Of a stretch of 38,236 nt of DNA, positions 15,135-23,414 are shown piece after piece. Every line of letters starts with the position of its first letter. Position 1 is the first letter of the stretch. The stretch lies in assembly GCA_001872995.1 (NCBI GenBank), contig MNXO01000026.1:1-38236 (forward strand). The letters are read 5' to 3'. Origin of the DNA: Bacteroidetes bacterium CG2_30_32_10 (GTDB lineage Bacteria > Bacteroidota > Bacteroidia > Bacteroidales > CG2-30-32-10). Position numbers and translations under genes: made by a program. The notes beneath the pieces were generated by a model. The model was not told the DNA's origin and ran no database searches. It was given only the letters and a program-made list of their open reading frames with translations.

Positions 15135-18100
15135 TTATTTTTTCTTTGGATTTAAAGCAGCTTCTTTTTTAGCTTTTCTACGTTCTTTCATCATAATTAA
15201 ATCGTAAGCAATAGGAGAGGCGGTAAATACTGAAGAATAAGTACCAACGGCAACTCCAATTAGCAATGCAAAAGCAAATCCTCTAATTACTTCACCACCA
15301 AATATAAACATAGCAAGCAAAACCATAAATGTAACACCTGAAGTATTCAATGTACGACCAAGTGTGCTGTTTATAGCGTCGTTCATATTTGTTTTTAAGT
15401 CTTTTTTAGGATATAATGTTGTGTATTCACGAATTCTATCAAAGATAATAACGGAGTCCATGATGGAATAACCAATAATAGTAAGAATTGCTGCAATAAA
15501 ATGCTGATCAACATCTAAACTAAAGGGTAATATTCCATAAAAGAGTGAGAATATTCCAATGGTAATAAATGTATCGTGGAATAAAGCAATAACACCACCC
15601 ATTCCCCATTGCCATTTTTTAAATCTTATGGCGATATATATAAATATTATTATCAAAGAGAATAAAACTGCAAAATATGAATTAACCAAAAGACTGTATG
15701 CAATGGTTGGTTCGATTTTTTGTGAGCTTAATCTTCCAAGTACTTTTGTTTCGGAGTGACCTAAAAAGTCATCTTGAGATATTTCTTTAGTATATATTGG
15801 CTTTAATCCTTGATATAATTTAGTTTCAACAATAGAGTCTGTTTCATTTGATTTGTTTTGTATCATAAATGAAGTAGTAATCTTTACTTGATTACTTGGA
15901 CCAAATGTTTTAACTTCAGGTTCAGTGCCATAAACCTTAGCTAAAGCAGTTCTAACTTCATCAGTTTTCACATCTCTATCAAATCTAACGACATAAGACC
16001 TGCCTCCCAAAAAATCAATGCCATAACTTAATCCTCTGGTTGACAAAGAAATAATTCCTATAACAATAACTGAAAGAGAAATTACATAATAAATTTTTCT
16101 TAATCCAATAAAATTAAAATTTACTTTAGTAAGTACGTTTTTAGTGAGTTTATTCCAAACATTGATTTCAATGTTTTTATCCATCATCCAAATGAAAACC
16201 AAGCGGGAAATGAATATTGCACAAAACATAGAACTAATAATACCAATGATTAAGGTAGTAGCAAATCCTTGAATAGGACCAGAACCGAAAATGAACAATA
16301 CGATAGCAGTTAAAAGTGTAGTAATATTACTATCTATAATTGCAGACATTGCATGTTTGTATCCATCATCAATAGCAAGTCGAATTCCTTTTCCAACCCT
16401 GATTTCTTCTCGTATTCGTTCATATATAATTACGTTTTTATCAACGTCCATCCCGAGGGTAAGGACAATACCAGCAATACCAGGTAAGGTTAATACCGCT
16501 CCTAAGGATGCTAAAATTCCAAAAACAAAGAACATATTGACAAAAAGAGCAACATTAGCAACCATACCTGCTCTGTTGTAATAAAAAATCATATACAACA
16601 AAGTAAGAATGAAGGCAACAATGAAAGACCACAAACCAGCATTAATAGCTTCTTTACCTAGTGTAGGTCCAACTACTTCTTCTTGAACGATACGCGCTGT
16701 AGCAGGCAATTTCCCCGATTTTAATACGTTAGCTAAATCTTTTCCTTCGGTTAAAGAAAATTGACCAGAAATTTGAGAAGAACCATTAGGAATTTCGCCT
16801 TGAACTCTAGGGTTTGAATAAACAAAATTATCAAGAACTATAGCTATACAGCGTTTACTTGGGGCAGCCAAAGCAGTCATATCTTTCCAAATACGAGCAC
16901 CTGTGTTGTTCATTCTCATAGAAATTTCAACGTTTCCATTTTGATCAAAGTCTTGGCGAGCATCGGTGATAACTTCACCAGTAAGCTTTGGTTGGTCGCT
17001 ATTTTTAGGATAACGCAATGCAACAAGGTTAAGCGATGTTGTTCCTTCCTTTTCTGGTTTTATTGACCATGCTAATTTTAAATCTCTTGGTAATAATGCT
17101 TTTACATAAGCTTGACTTAACATTTTATTAACAAGAGAAGTATCTCTGATTTCGCAAAGTCCTAAAACAGGTCCACTTAAAGGAATAATATTACCTGCCT
17201 GATCTTTTGATAAAGAAAGTTCTAAGTAAGCAAATAATGGATGTTCTTTTGCGTTATTCCCTTTGTTGTTTTTTAAGGAAGTAGAGTCAGGTTTATTTGC
17301 TTTATTGGTAGCTTTGTCTATAAGAGAGGAGCTCTTTGAAGTGTCAGCTTTAGTTATTGTAGTATTAATAGTGTCTTTAGCTGTAAGGGTATCTATTGCA
17401 TAAAATCGATTTTTAAGAACTTTATCTACTTGTGCTAAGTAGGGATATATTTCTTTAAATTCATAAGTTTCCCAAAATTCTAGTTTGGCACTACCTTGTA
17501 ATAGTTTACGAACTCGTTCAGGTTCTTTGATACCAGGTAGTTCAACAAGAATTCTACCAGCAGTAGAGAGTTTTTGAATGTTTGGTTGTGTAACACCAAA
17601 GCGGTCAATACGAGTTTTGAGAATATTATATGTTCTATCAATTGCATCGTTAGATTCGTCTGCAATCATTTTTAATATTTCCTCGTTATTAGGCTTTCTG
17701 TTTAAAGTTTTTTCAAGGTCAGCCACTTTGGTTTTCATGCTGAAACCAAAAATAGCAATTAGCTGGGCATTAGGGTCCACTTCTTTAAACGATTCTCCGA
17801 ATAGAGTTACAAAGTCTTTCTGACTATTTTTTTGTTTTTCAAGAGCCAATGCCATTGCTTTATTAAAGGTAATATCTTTGCTATTACCTGATAATGCTCT
17901 AACGATTTCGGGAACAGAAACTTCAAGAGTAACGTTCATCCCGCCTTTTAAGTCAAGACCCAAGTTAATTTCTCTTTGTTTACATTCTTTATAGGTATAT
18001 TTTCTAATCAAAACGTTGAAAACAACCTTATTTTGCATTGAATCTAAGTAGAAACGTTCTTTAGCCTTAGATAGGGAATCAAAGATAATTTGTTCTCTTG

Positions 18101-18269
18101 ATGTATTCCCAATGGATAATTGTTTTGCTAAGAGTTTAACTTCGTTGCTGTTGGCATAGTTTTTGGCTTTGCTCTCCACTCTTGAGGTGAAAAAGCTGAA
18201 TGATAACTGGTATAAACAAACGAGTGCAAATACAATAGCGAAAAACTTAATAGCACCTTTACTTTGCAT
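15135..18269 (-). CDS. secDF: Fused protein-export membrane protein SecDF
   Basis: SecDF helps the Sec translocon by using proton motive force to pull proteins across the inner membrane. SecD and SecF, separate in E. coli, are joined here in 1044 residues. The SecD half has TM1 (7-27), the conserved GLDLKGG (104-110), the P1 domain, and a helix block with GMDVDKNVIIYERIREE (near 610). The SecF half has YGIDFLGGRSYVVRFD (near 750) and GYSIMDSVIIFDRIRE (near 935). These Asp/Arg residues belong to the proton pathway. A low-complexity stretch of Thr, Lys, Ser and Asn (about residues 290-343) is inserted in the P1 region. The C-terminus is basic. The gene has its own promoter and terminator. Confidence 0.97.
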   Translation of the reverse strand: MQSKGAIKFFAIVFALVCLYQLSFSFFTSRVESKAKNYANSNEVKLLAKQLSIGNTSREQIIFDSLSKAKERFYLDSMQNKVVFNVLIRKYTYKECKQREINLGLDLKGGMNVTLEVSVPEIVRALSGNSKDITFNKAMALALEKQKNSQKDFVTLFGESFKEVDPNAQLIAIFGFSMKTKVADLEKTLNRKPNNEEILKMIADESNDAIDRTYNILKTRIDRFGVTQPNIQKLSTAGRILVELPGIKEPERVRKLLQGSAKLEFWETYEFKEIYPYLAQVDKVLKNRFYAIDTLTAKDTINTTITKADTSKSSSLIDKATNKANKPDSTSLKNNKGNNAKEHPLFAYLELSLSKDQAGNIIPLSGPVLGLCEIRDTSLVNKMLSQAYVKALLPRDLKLAWSIKPEKEGTTSLNLVALRYPKNSDQPKLTGEVITDARQDFDQNGNVEISMRMNNTGARIWKDMTALAAPSKRCIAIVLDNFVYSNPRVQGEIPNGSSQISGQFSLTEGKDLANVLKSGKLPATARIVQEEVVGPTLGKEAINAGLWSFIVAFILTLLYMIFYYNRAGMVANVALFVNMFFVFGILASLGAVLTLPGIAGIVLTLGMDVDKNVIIYERIREEIRVGKGIRLAIDDGYKHAMSAIIDSNITTLLTAIVLFIFGSGPIQGFATTLIIGIISSMFCAIFISRLVFIWMMDKNIEINVWNKLTKNVLTKVNFNFIGLRKIYYVISLSVIVIGIISLSTRGLSYGIDFLGGRSYVVRFDRDVKTDEVRTALAKVYGTEPEVKTFGPSNQVKITTSFMIQNKSNETDSIVETKLYQGLKPIYTKEISQDDFLGHSETKVLGRLSSQKIEPTIAYSLLVNSYFAVLFSLIIIFIYIAIRFKKWQWGMGGVIALFHDTFITIGIFSLFYGILPFSLDVDQHFIAAILTIIGYSIMDSVIIFDRIREYTTLYPKKDLKTNMNDAINSTLGRTLNTSGVTFMVLLAMFIFGGEVIRGFAFALLIGVAVGTYSSVFTASPIAYDLIMMKERRKAKKEAALNPKKK
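17240..17400 (-). other. Low-complexity insertion in the SecD P1 domain
   Basis: About 54 codons rich in Thr, Asn, Ser, Lys and Asp, between a KNRFYAID block and a HPLFAYLEL block that are both conserved in character. It is predicted to be disordered and periplasmic, and probably a tolerated loop extension. Confidence 0.6.
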
Positions 18270-18311
18270 ATCTTTTCTATTTTATTAAATTATTTTTTTT
18301 ATTTGAGGGTG

Positions 18312-18342
18312 CAAATATAGAATAACAAATGTTAATAAACAA
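18312..18342 (-). promoter_or_regulatory. Promoter of secDF
   Basis: On the minus strand TTG (18342-18340) is followed after 20 nt by TATATTTG (18319-18312), the full Bacteroidota consensus. Transcription would start near 18305, about 36 nt before the secDF ATG. Confidence 0.62.
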
Positions 18343-18402
18343 TTTATTAGTTTTTAAAAAAGTAAAAAAAAACAAAAATATATATAGAAATTATCGGAAA
18401 TG

Positions 18403-19197
18403 CTAATAAATATTATGTTTAATATTATTTTTTTTAAGTAAAATAGTTTTAGTTTTAAATTGTTGTTTCTGGAGTATCAAATCTTTGCATTTTTTTTTTT
18501 GTAAATAAAACAAACAAATTGCCACTAAATGAAATGCCACTCCAGTTGAAAATACGAACCATTTGAAATGTTGTGGAACAAATTGGAAGGCTTTTTCTAA
18601 TATTTTTTTACTGTCTGAATAGGTTAATAAATCTGTAAAAGAAAAATATTGCATCATAAAACGCATATATTCCTCAGTATAAGCAAATATAACGATAAAT
18701 GAACCTATTATGAGCAAAATCCATTGAGCAAAATTTATTTTTACGTTTTTTCTTTTTTCTACAAAATAAATAATGATTAAAGTGAGGATAATCATTGTTA
18801 TTGAGTTAATAATTGGTGCAATAACAGGTCCAACCCAAGTAAAAGGTATAAGAAAAAGAATATCCCAGTCGAGAAATGAAACAGGCCAAGCAATTAACAA
18901 TTTTAAGAATAAGTAATAAAAAATATCCCAAATCGCAAAAGAAAAGATAAAAAAAGCAAATTTTTCAATTTTTGTTCTACCTGCAATAATAGCAATGCAT
19001 AATAGCATAATAATTGTAGCAATTTCTCTTAGAAATTCAGTTATTGCAACAGTATTACTTATGATTTTCATTGGAAAACAAAAACCATTAGGGTAATAAA
19101 TTTCTCTTAGGTAAACAACAACAGCACTTTCTAGAAATCCCATTGCTATACTAAAGGAAGTAACTAATAATAATGTTTTAATTATTTTATTATTCAA
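18403..19197 (-). CDS. Uncharacterised multi-pass membrane protein
   Basis: A 264-residue protein with about six to seven hydrophobic helices and a short basic C-terminal tail. Striking conserved-looking elements are ESAVVVYLREIYYPNGF (23-39), a REIATIIMLL helix, FAIWDIFYYLFLKLLIAWP, and DILFLIPFTWVGPVIAPIIN; the cluster of Trp, Asp, Tyr, Pro and Glu inside or near membrane helices suggests a functional pore or active site rather than a simple anchor. I associate this pattern with a widespread uncharacterised membrane family but cannot name it. It is the last gene after the repeat protein (69 nt gap) and the universal stress protein, so it may act in the same stress response. Its function is unknown. 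Confidence 0.8.
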   Translation of the reverse strand: MNNKIIKTLLLVTSFSIAMGFLESAVVVYLREIYYPNGFCFPMKIISNTVAITEFLREIATIIMLLCIAIIAGRTKIEKFAFFIFSFAIWDIFYYLFLKLLIAWPVSFLDWDILFLIPFTWVGPVIAPIINSITMIILTLIIIYFVEKRKNVKINFAQWILLIIGSFIVIFAYTEEYMRFMMQYFSFTDLLTYSDSKKILEKAFQFVPQHFKWFVFSTGVAFHLVAICLFYLQKKKCKDLILQKQQFKTKTILLKKNNIKHNIY

Positions 19198-19266
19198 AAA
19201 TAATGAGCATTTAGAAATAAACTAATGGAGTGTGAGTTTGGTAATTAAGGATGTTTATTAAATATT

Positions 19267-20100
19267 TTAAATAGTTTCGCCTAATTCTTCTAGTTTTTGA
19301 GTTGTTTTGCGTTTAACATAACGGTCATCAACGCTTTTTAAAATATCTAAAAGTATTTCTTTATCATTTATCCGCTTTATAGCAACTTTTTTAACTTCAA
19401 TATCTTCTTCATTTTTTACAATTGTAGCAAGTATTATTTTATCTTCAAGTTTATTAACGGCTTCTTTTCTTACATAATAATCGGGGTCGTTGAAAGCAAT
19501 AGATTTAATAGTTTCTTGATTTGTTAGTAGTTGAACGGCAATACCACGAACAAAATAATCAGAATCATTTTTTGCAATATCTTCTATTGTGGACTGGTCA
19601 ATTATTTTTTTTAAAGCATCTGCTCGTAAATAAAAGTCAGGGGAGTTTTTTGCTAAACTAATTAATAGATTTTGATTGGTAATAGCATTTATTGCTAACA
19701 ATTTACTATCTTTATTTAGTGCTTTATTGGCAAGAATAAATAAGCATTCCTGATTAGTAATTCTTTGTATTGCTTCTTTGCAAATATAATAGTCTTCATG
19801 GCTATTCATGGCTATGGCGCACAGTGTTTCGGAATCTGTAATGTTTTTTATGGCAGCCATTTTAACATAATAGTCTTTATCGTTTTGAGCTATATCGGCA
19901 AGGGCTTCTTGATTTGATATTCTTTCTACTGCGGTTTGTCTAACATAATAGTCTTTATCATTCTTAGCAATAGAAATTAAGATGGCTTCATCATCCAATA
20001 ACTTAACGGCATCAGCTCTGTCAAAGTAATCGGTTGAATTAAGTCCGGTATTATTAGTTTCTTGCTGAGTAAGCGAACTATTATTGTCTGTTGCTATCAT
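19267..20100 (-). CDS. LRV/HEAT-like repeat protein
   Basis: A 277-residue protein made almost wholly of about nine tandem repeats of 26 residues after a short Asn/Thr-rich N-terminus. The unit is close to IAKNDKDYYVRQTAVERISN followed by QEALAD; invariant-like positions are the Ile-Ala, Asn-Asp, Asp-Tyr-Tyr-Val-Arg, Ala-Val and Asn-Gln-Glu. Each unit can form two short helices, like leucine-rich-variant or HEAT repeats, giving a superhelical binding scaffold. There is no signal peptide or membrane segment, so it is cytoplasmic. The gene lies 44 nt after the universal stress protein gene and before the membrane protein. Repeat 3 has a one-residue insertion and repeats 4, 8 and 9 are degenerate. 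The partner is unknown. Confidence 0.85.
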   Translation of the reverse strand: MIATDNNSSLTQQETNNTGLNSTDYFDRADAVKLLDDEAILISIAKNDKDYYVRQTAVERISNQEALADIAQNDKDYYVKMAAIKNITDSETLCAIAMNSHEDYYICKEAIQRITNQECLFILANKALNKDSKLLAINAITNQNLLISLAKNSPDFYLRADALKKIIDQSTIEDIAKNDSDYFVRGIAVQLLTNQETIKSIAFNDPDYYVRKEAVNKLEDKIILATIVKNEEDIEVKKVAIKRINDKEILLDILKSVDDRYVKRKTTQKLEELGETI

Positions 20101-20144
20101 TTTAATTAAAAATTATTTGTGAATAGTAATATTTAATGGTTTAT

Positions 20145-21017
20145 TTATATAATTGTAGTGTAATTTTCTGGGATAATACACATTACAGGAATTTTATATA
20201 TGTTAAAAATAATTTTTTCAATGGCTGAAACTTTCATAAAACTGGGAACTAGTTTATTTGCTTCGTTTATTATTAATAAAAGGTCAGCATTTATTTGGTC
20301 TGAGTAAGTTAATACCTCGTTTACAAATTCATTTTTAGTACAAATTACTTTTTTTTCAATATAGTTTATATTTTTTTTCTCAAACAATTCTTTAACAAGG
20401 GCAACATTCTTGTAAATTTGCTGATGATATTTAATTTTAGTATCAACATATATCAGATGAATAGTAGAATTGAAATGCAACGCTAATCTTACAGCCCATT
20501 TAATTTTTTGAATAGAATTGGCTGTAATGTCAATAGGAACAACAAATTTTTCATATCCTTTACCGAAAGGTCTTTTTTGAACAACCATAACAGGAACAGG
20601 TGAATTGCTAATCACTCTTAAAATATAGCTTCCAATAATATGTTGCATTCCTTTTTTACCGTGAGTACCAATAATAATAAAACTAGCTCCCGTTTCTTTT
20701 GCAGCATCACCGATTGTTGTATAAATATCGTTATTTTCTCGTATAATATAATCTATATCAACATTGTAATCTATTTTTTTGTTGAAAGAAATATCGTTTA
20801 ATTTTTCTTTTATTGCATCATTTAAGAATGTTTCATTTTTTAAATATGATTTATCAATATTTTTATTAATAAGATGCAATAAACATATTTTATAATCAGA
20901 CCATTTAGCGGTTCCAATTGCATGTTGTACTGCAAAATCAGCCACTTCCGAAAAATCGAAAGGTACTAAAACTAAATTATTGTTATCCATTACTCTGTTT
21001 AATTTTATTTCGCCCAT
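20145..21017 (-). CDS. Tandem-domain universal stress protein
   Basis: A 290-residue protein with two UspA-type domains. The first (about 14-147) has LVLVPFDFSE, with the conserved Asp of the nucleotide site, and IIIGTHGKKGMQHIIGSYI, close to the ATP-binding Gly motif, ending VPVMVVQ. The second (about 155-287) starts FVVPIDITANS but has lost the Gly motif (NEANKLVPSFMKVSAIEK), so it probably does not bind ATP the same way. Such proteins respond to stress or energy limitation. The start could also be the ATG at residue 10 (20990, MDNNNLVLVP), nearer the domain. It heads the operon with the repeat protein and the membrane protein. Confidence 0.92.
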   Translation of the reverse strand: MGEIKLNRVMDNNNLVLVPFDFSEVADFAVQHAIGTAKWSDYKICLLHLINKNIDKSYLKNETFLNDAIKEKLNDISFNKKIDYNVDIDYIIRENNDIYTTIGDAAKETGASFIIIGTHGKKGMQHIIGSYILRVISNSPVPVMVVQKRPFGKGYEKFVVPIDITANSIQKIKWAVRLALHFNSTIHLIYVDTKIKYHQQIYKNVALVKELFEKKNINYIEKKVICTKNEFVNEVLTYSDQINADLLLIINEANKLVPSFMKVSAIEKIIFNIYKIPVMCIIPENYTTII

Positions 21018-21060
21018 CAGTTATTTATTTTAGTTTTGGTTGATTAATTTTTTCACATAA

Positions 21061-21089
21061 CAAACCTACGTGTTTTTTTTTACATGCAA
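21061..21089 (-). promoter_or_regulatory. Putative promoter of the usp operon
   Basis: On the minus strand TTG (21089-21087) is followed after 18 nt by TAGGTTTG (21068-21061), one base short of the usual 19-21 spacing. The start of transcription would fall near 21054, about 37 nt before the first ATG. Confidence 0.45.
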
Positions 21090-21209
21090 GTGAAAAATAC
21101 AATTTAATATATCTATTTATTAATATATGGAAATTAGCATATTAAATGAATTTTTTGACATTCTAAAAGAAACTTTAAATAATATAAGCATTCAAAATCA
21201 ATTAATTTT

Positions 21210-21217
21210 TAATTTTG
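21210..21217 (+). promoter_or_regulatory. Putative -7 box of the MFS gene
   Basis: TAATTTTG matches TAnnTTTG and lies 31 nt before the MFS ATG in the gap divergent from usp. I see no TTG at the right distance, so the assignment is tentative. Confidence 0.32.
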
Positions 21218-21248
21218 CTTCAAATAATTGATGTAAAGTATCAATAAA

Positions 21249-22532
21249 ATGGACATAAATCAAAATTTAAAAAAGTATGATGCTTATGCAGTCTTGCGTA
21301 TAAAGGATTTTAGGTTATTTATTTTTGCTCGTTTTATTCTTACTATTGCTATTCAAATGCAATCTATAATTGTTGGATGGCAAATTTATGATATTACAAG
21401 AGATCCCTTTTCTTTGGGGCTAATTGGATTGGCTGAGGCTCTTCCATTTATAGTTGTCGCTTTATTTGCTGGGCATGTTGCCGATATTATCAATCGAAAA
21501 AAAATAATATTAGTTACTATTATAATTTATTTTTTTGGTGCTCTTACTTTGTTTTTGTTAAGTTTTAAATTTAATATCTTTTTTGCTGAGTTTGGGTGTT
21601 TACCCATTTATGGAGTAGTTTTTTTGACAGGTATAGCCCGTGGCTTCCATTATCCTGCTCAATCAGCCTTTATGGCTCAACTAGTCCCTAGAAAATTGTA
21701 TGCAAACTCATCTACCTGGAATAGCACCATTTGGCATATTGCTGCAATTTCTGGTCCTGCCATTGGTGGCTTAATTTATGGCTTTTTTGGTATTGATACT
21801 GCTTATTTTATAGTTGTTTGCTTGGTAATTTTTAGTTTTTGTTTATTTATGTTTGTTAAAAATGTTGCATTACCAGCGAAAGTTAAAAAAGAATCATTGA
21901 TAGAGAGTCTTACATCGGGAGTTAGATTTGTATTTAAAAATCAAATTCTTTTAGGAGCTCTCGCTCTTGATATGTTTGCTGTATTGTTTGGTGGAGCGGT
22001 AGCAATTTTGCCAGTTTTTGCCAGAGAAATTCTTGAATTAGGACCTGAGGGACTAGGTTTTCTTCGTGCTGCACCTGCTTTTGGTGCAGTTTTAATGTCT
22101 TTGATATTGGCTCACAAACCACCACTTAAACATGCGGGTGTTAATTTGCTTGTAAGTGTTAGTGGTTTTGGGATGTGCATTATTCTTTTTGCTTTTTCTA
22201 CTAATTTCTATCTTTCTTTTTTGTTGTTGGCTTTTAGTGGTATGTTCGACAATGTGAGTGTGATAATTAGAAATACAATAATACAACTGTTCACACCTGA
22301 CAATATGAGGGGCAGGGTTGCTTCCGTTAACAGCATATTTATTGGTTCTTCTAATGAAATTGGTTCTTTTGAGTCGGGCTCTGCCGCTAAAATATTAGGA
22401 CTTGTTCCTTCTGTCGTTTTTGGTGGAGGTATGACACTTATGATTGCCCTTTCTACCTTTAAGTTTGCTCCTAAATTAAAAAAACTGAATTTACTTTCTT
22501 ATATGAAAGAGAAGGAAGAAAATTATTTATAA
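21249..22532 (+). CDS. MFS transporter, EntS/MFS_3-like
   Basis: A 427-residue major facilitator with about twelve hydrophobic helices. The start resembles exporters of the EntS/MFS_3 group: a short cytoplasmic N-terminus with LRIKDFRLFIFARF, then helices 1-2 with GWQIYDITRDPFSLGLIGLA (43-62), and a variant of the inter-helix A motif GHVADIINRKK (75-85). The C-terminal half carries FLRAAPAFGAVLMSL and NMRGRVASVNSIFIGSSNE, also typical of that group. The substrate could be a siderophore, drug or metabolite. It stands alone, divergent from the usp operon and convergent with the LOG gene, with no visible terminator in the 83-bp gap. Confidence 0.9.
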   Translation: MDINQNLKKYDAYAVLRIKDFRLFIFARFILTIAIQMQSIIVGWQIYDITRDPFSLGLIGLAEALPFIVVALFAGHVADIINRKKIILVTIIIYFFGALTLFLLSFKFNIFFAEFGCLPIYGVVFLTGIARGFHYPAQSAFMAQLVPRKLYANSSTWNSTIWHIAAISGPAIGGLIYGFFGIDTAYFIVVCLVIFSFCLFMFVKNVALPAKVKKESLIESLTSGVRFVFKNQILLGALALDMFAVLFGGAVAILPVFAREILELGPEGLGFLRAAPAFGAVLMSLILAHKPPLKHAGVNLLVSVSGFGMCIILFAFSTNFYLSFLLLAFSGMFDNVSVIIRNTIIQLFTPDNMRGRVASVNSIFIGSSNEIGSFESGSAAKILGLVPSVVFGGGMTLMIALSTFKFAPKLKKLNLLSYMKEKEENYL

Positions 22533-22615
22533 CATAAACAAATAATAAATACAATTTTAATTGAGTATTGTTAACATGTTTTTGTCATTTTAGTTCTAAT
22601 AAATAAATTAACTTG

Positions 22616-23329
22616 TTAGAAGTTGGGTTTTAATGAATATTTATTGTAGAAATTTTCAATATATTTTGCTGCCTCATCTGCAGTATCAACACAAACAATT
22701 AAATCTAAATCTTCTGAACTAACATTTTTTTCTTCAACAAGTGTATTTTTGATCCAATCTAAAAGACCTTGCCAATAACTTTTTTGTAAAAGGATGATCG
22801 GAAAACGTGCTATTTTTTGAGTTTGTATTAAGGTAAGCGCTTCGAACATTTCGTCTAATGTCCCAAATCCGCCAGGTAAAACAATAAAACCTTGTGAATA
22901 CTTCATAAACATTACTTTTCGAACAAAGAAATAGTCAAAAGCGAGTAATTTATCAGGGTCAATAAAAGGATTGGAGCTTTGTTCAAATGGGAGTTTTATA
23001 TTTAATCCAACAGAACGTCCACCAGCATAGTGGGCACCTTTATTAGCTGCTTCCATTATTCCAGGACCGCCACCAGTGATAACTCCAAAACCAACTTTAG
23101 TGAGTTTATATGCCACTTCTTCGGCAAGTTTATAATAGGGATGTTGCATTTTTGTTCTTGCTGAGCCAAATATAGTAACACAAGGTCCTATAATTGCCAA
23201 TTTTTCAAATCCTTCAACAAACTCAGCCATTATTTTGAATATTTGCCAAGAATCTGATGTTTTCATTTCGTGCCATTCCTTAGGAGTTAATGCTTCTCTT
23301 ATTTTATCTTCATCATTTAAGCTTCTCAT
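22616..23329 (-). CDS. LOG-family protein (nucleotide phosphoribohydrolase-like)
   Basis: A 237-residue Rossmann-fold protein of the LOG/YgdH group (TIGR00730). These enzymes remove the base from nucleoside 5'-monophosphates; plant and some bacterial members activate cytokinins. The diagnostic motifs are GGGPGIMEAANKGA (86-99) and PGGFGTLDEMFEAL (152-165), the latter holding the catalytic Glu160; VRKVMFMKYSQGFIVL between them is also conserved. It has an N-terminal extension of about 45 residues, as in many Bacteroidota members. It lies downstream of uvrA (85-nt gap) on the same strand. Whether the true substrate is AMP, another nucleotide or none is not decided by sequence. Confidence 0.92.
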   Translation of the reverse strand: MRSLNDEDKIREALTPKEWHEMKTSDSWQIFKIMAEFVEGFEKLAIIGPCVTIFGSARTKMQHPYYKLAEEVAYKLTKVGFGVITGGGPGIMEAANKGAHYAGGRSVGLNIKLPFEQSSNPFIDPDKLLAFDYFFVRKVMFMKYSQGFIVLPGGFGTLDEMFEALTLIQTQKIARFPIILLQKSYWQGLLDWIKNTLVEEKNVSSEDLDLIVCVDTADEAAKYIENFYNKYSLKPNF

Positions 23330-23414
23330 AATCGTATTTTATATTTTAGAACAATCAATTTATCAAAAAACTATGCTAAATTAAGGAATATTTATTTTGA
23401 AAATCTAAAAAAAA

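Noticed and set aside
19270..20030. The 78-bp periodic DNA as a CRISPR-like array
   Set aside because: The period is exactly 26 codons in frame and conserved at protein level, so it reflects a repeat protein; no CRISPR array is seen anywhere in the window.
22533..22615. Terminator between the convergent MFS and LOG genes
   Set aside because: I found no GC-bearing stem with a T-run; only short AT dyads are present.
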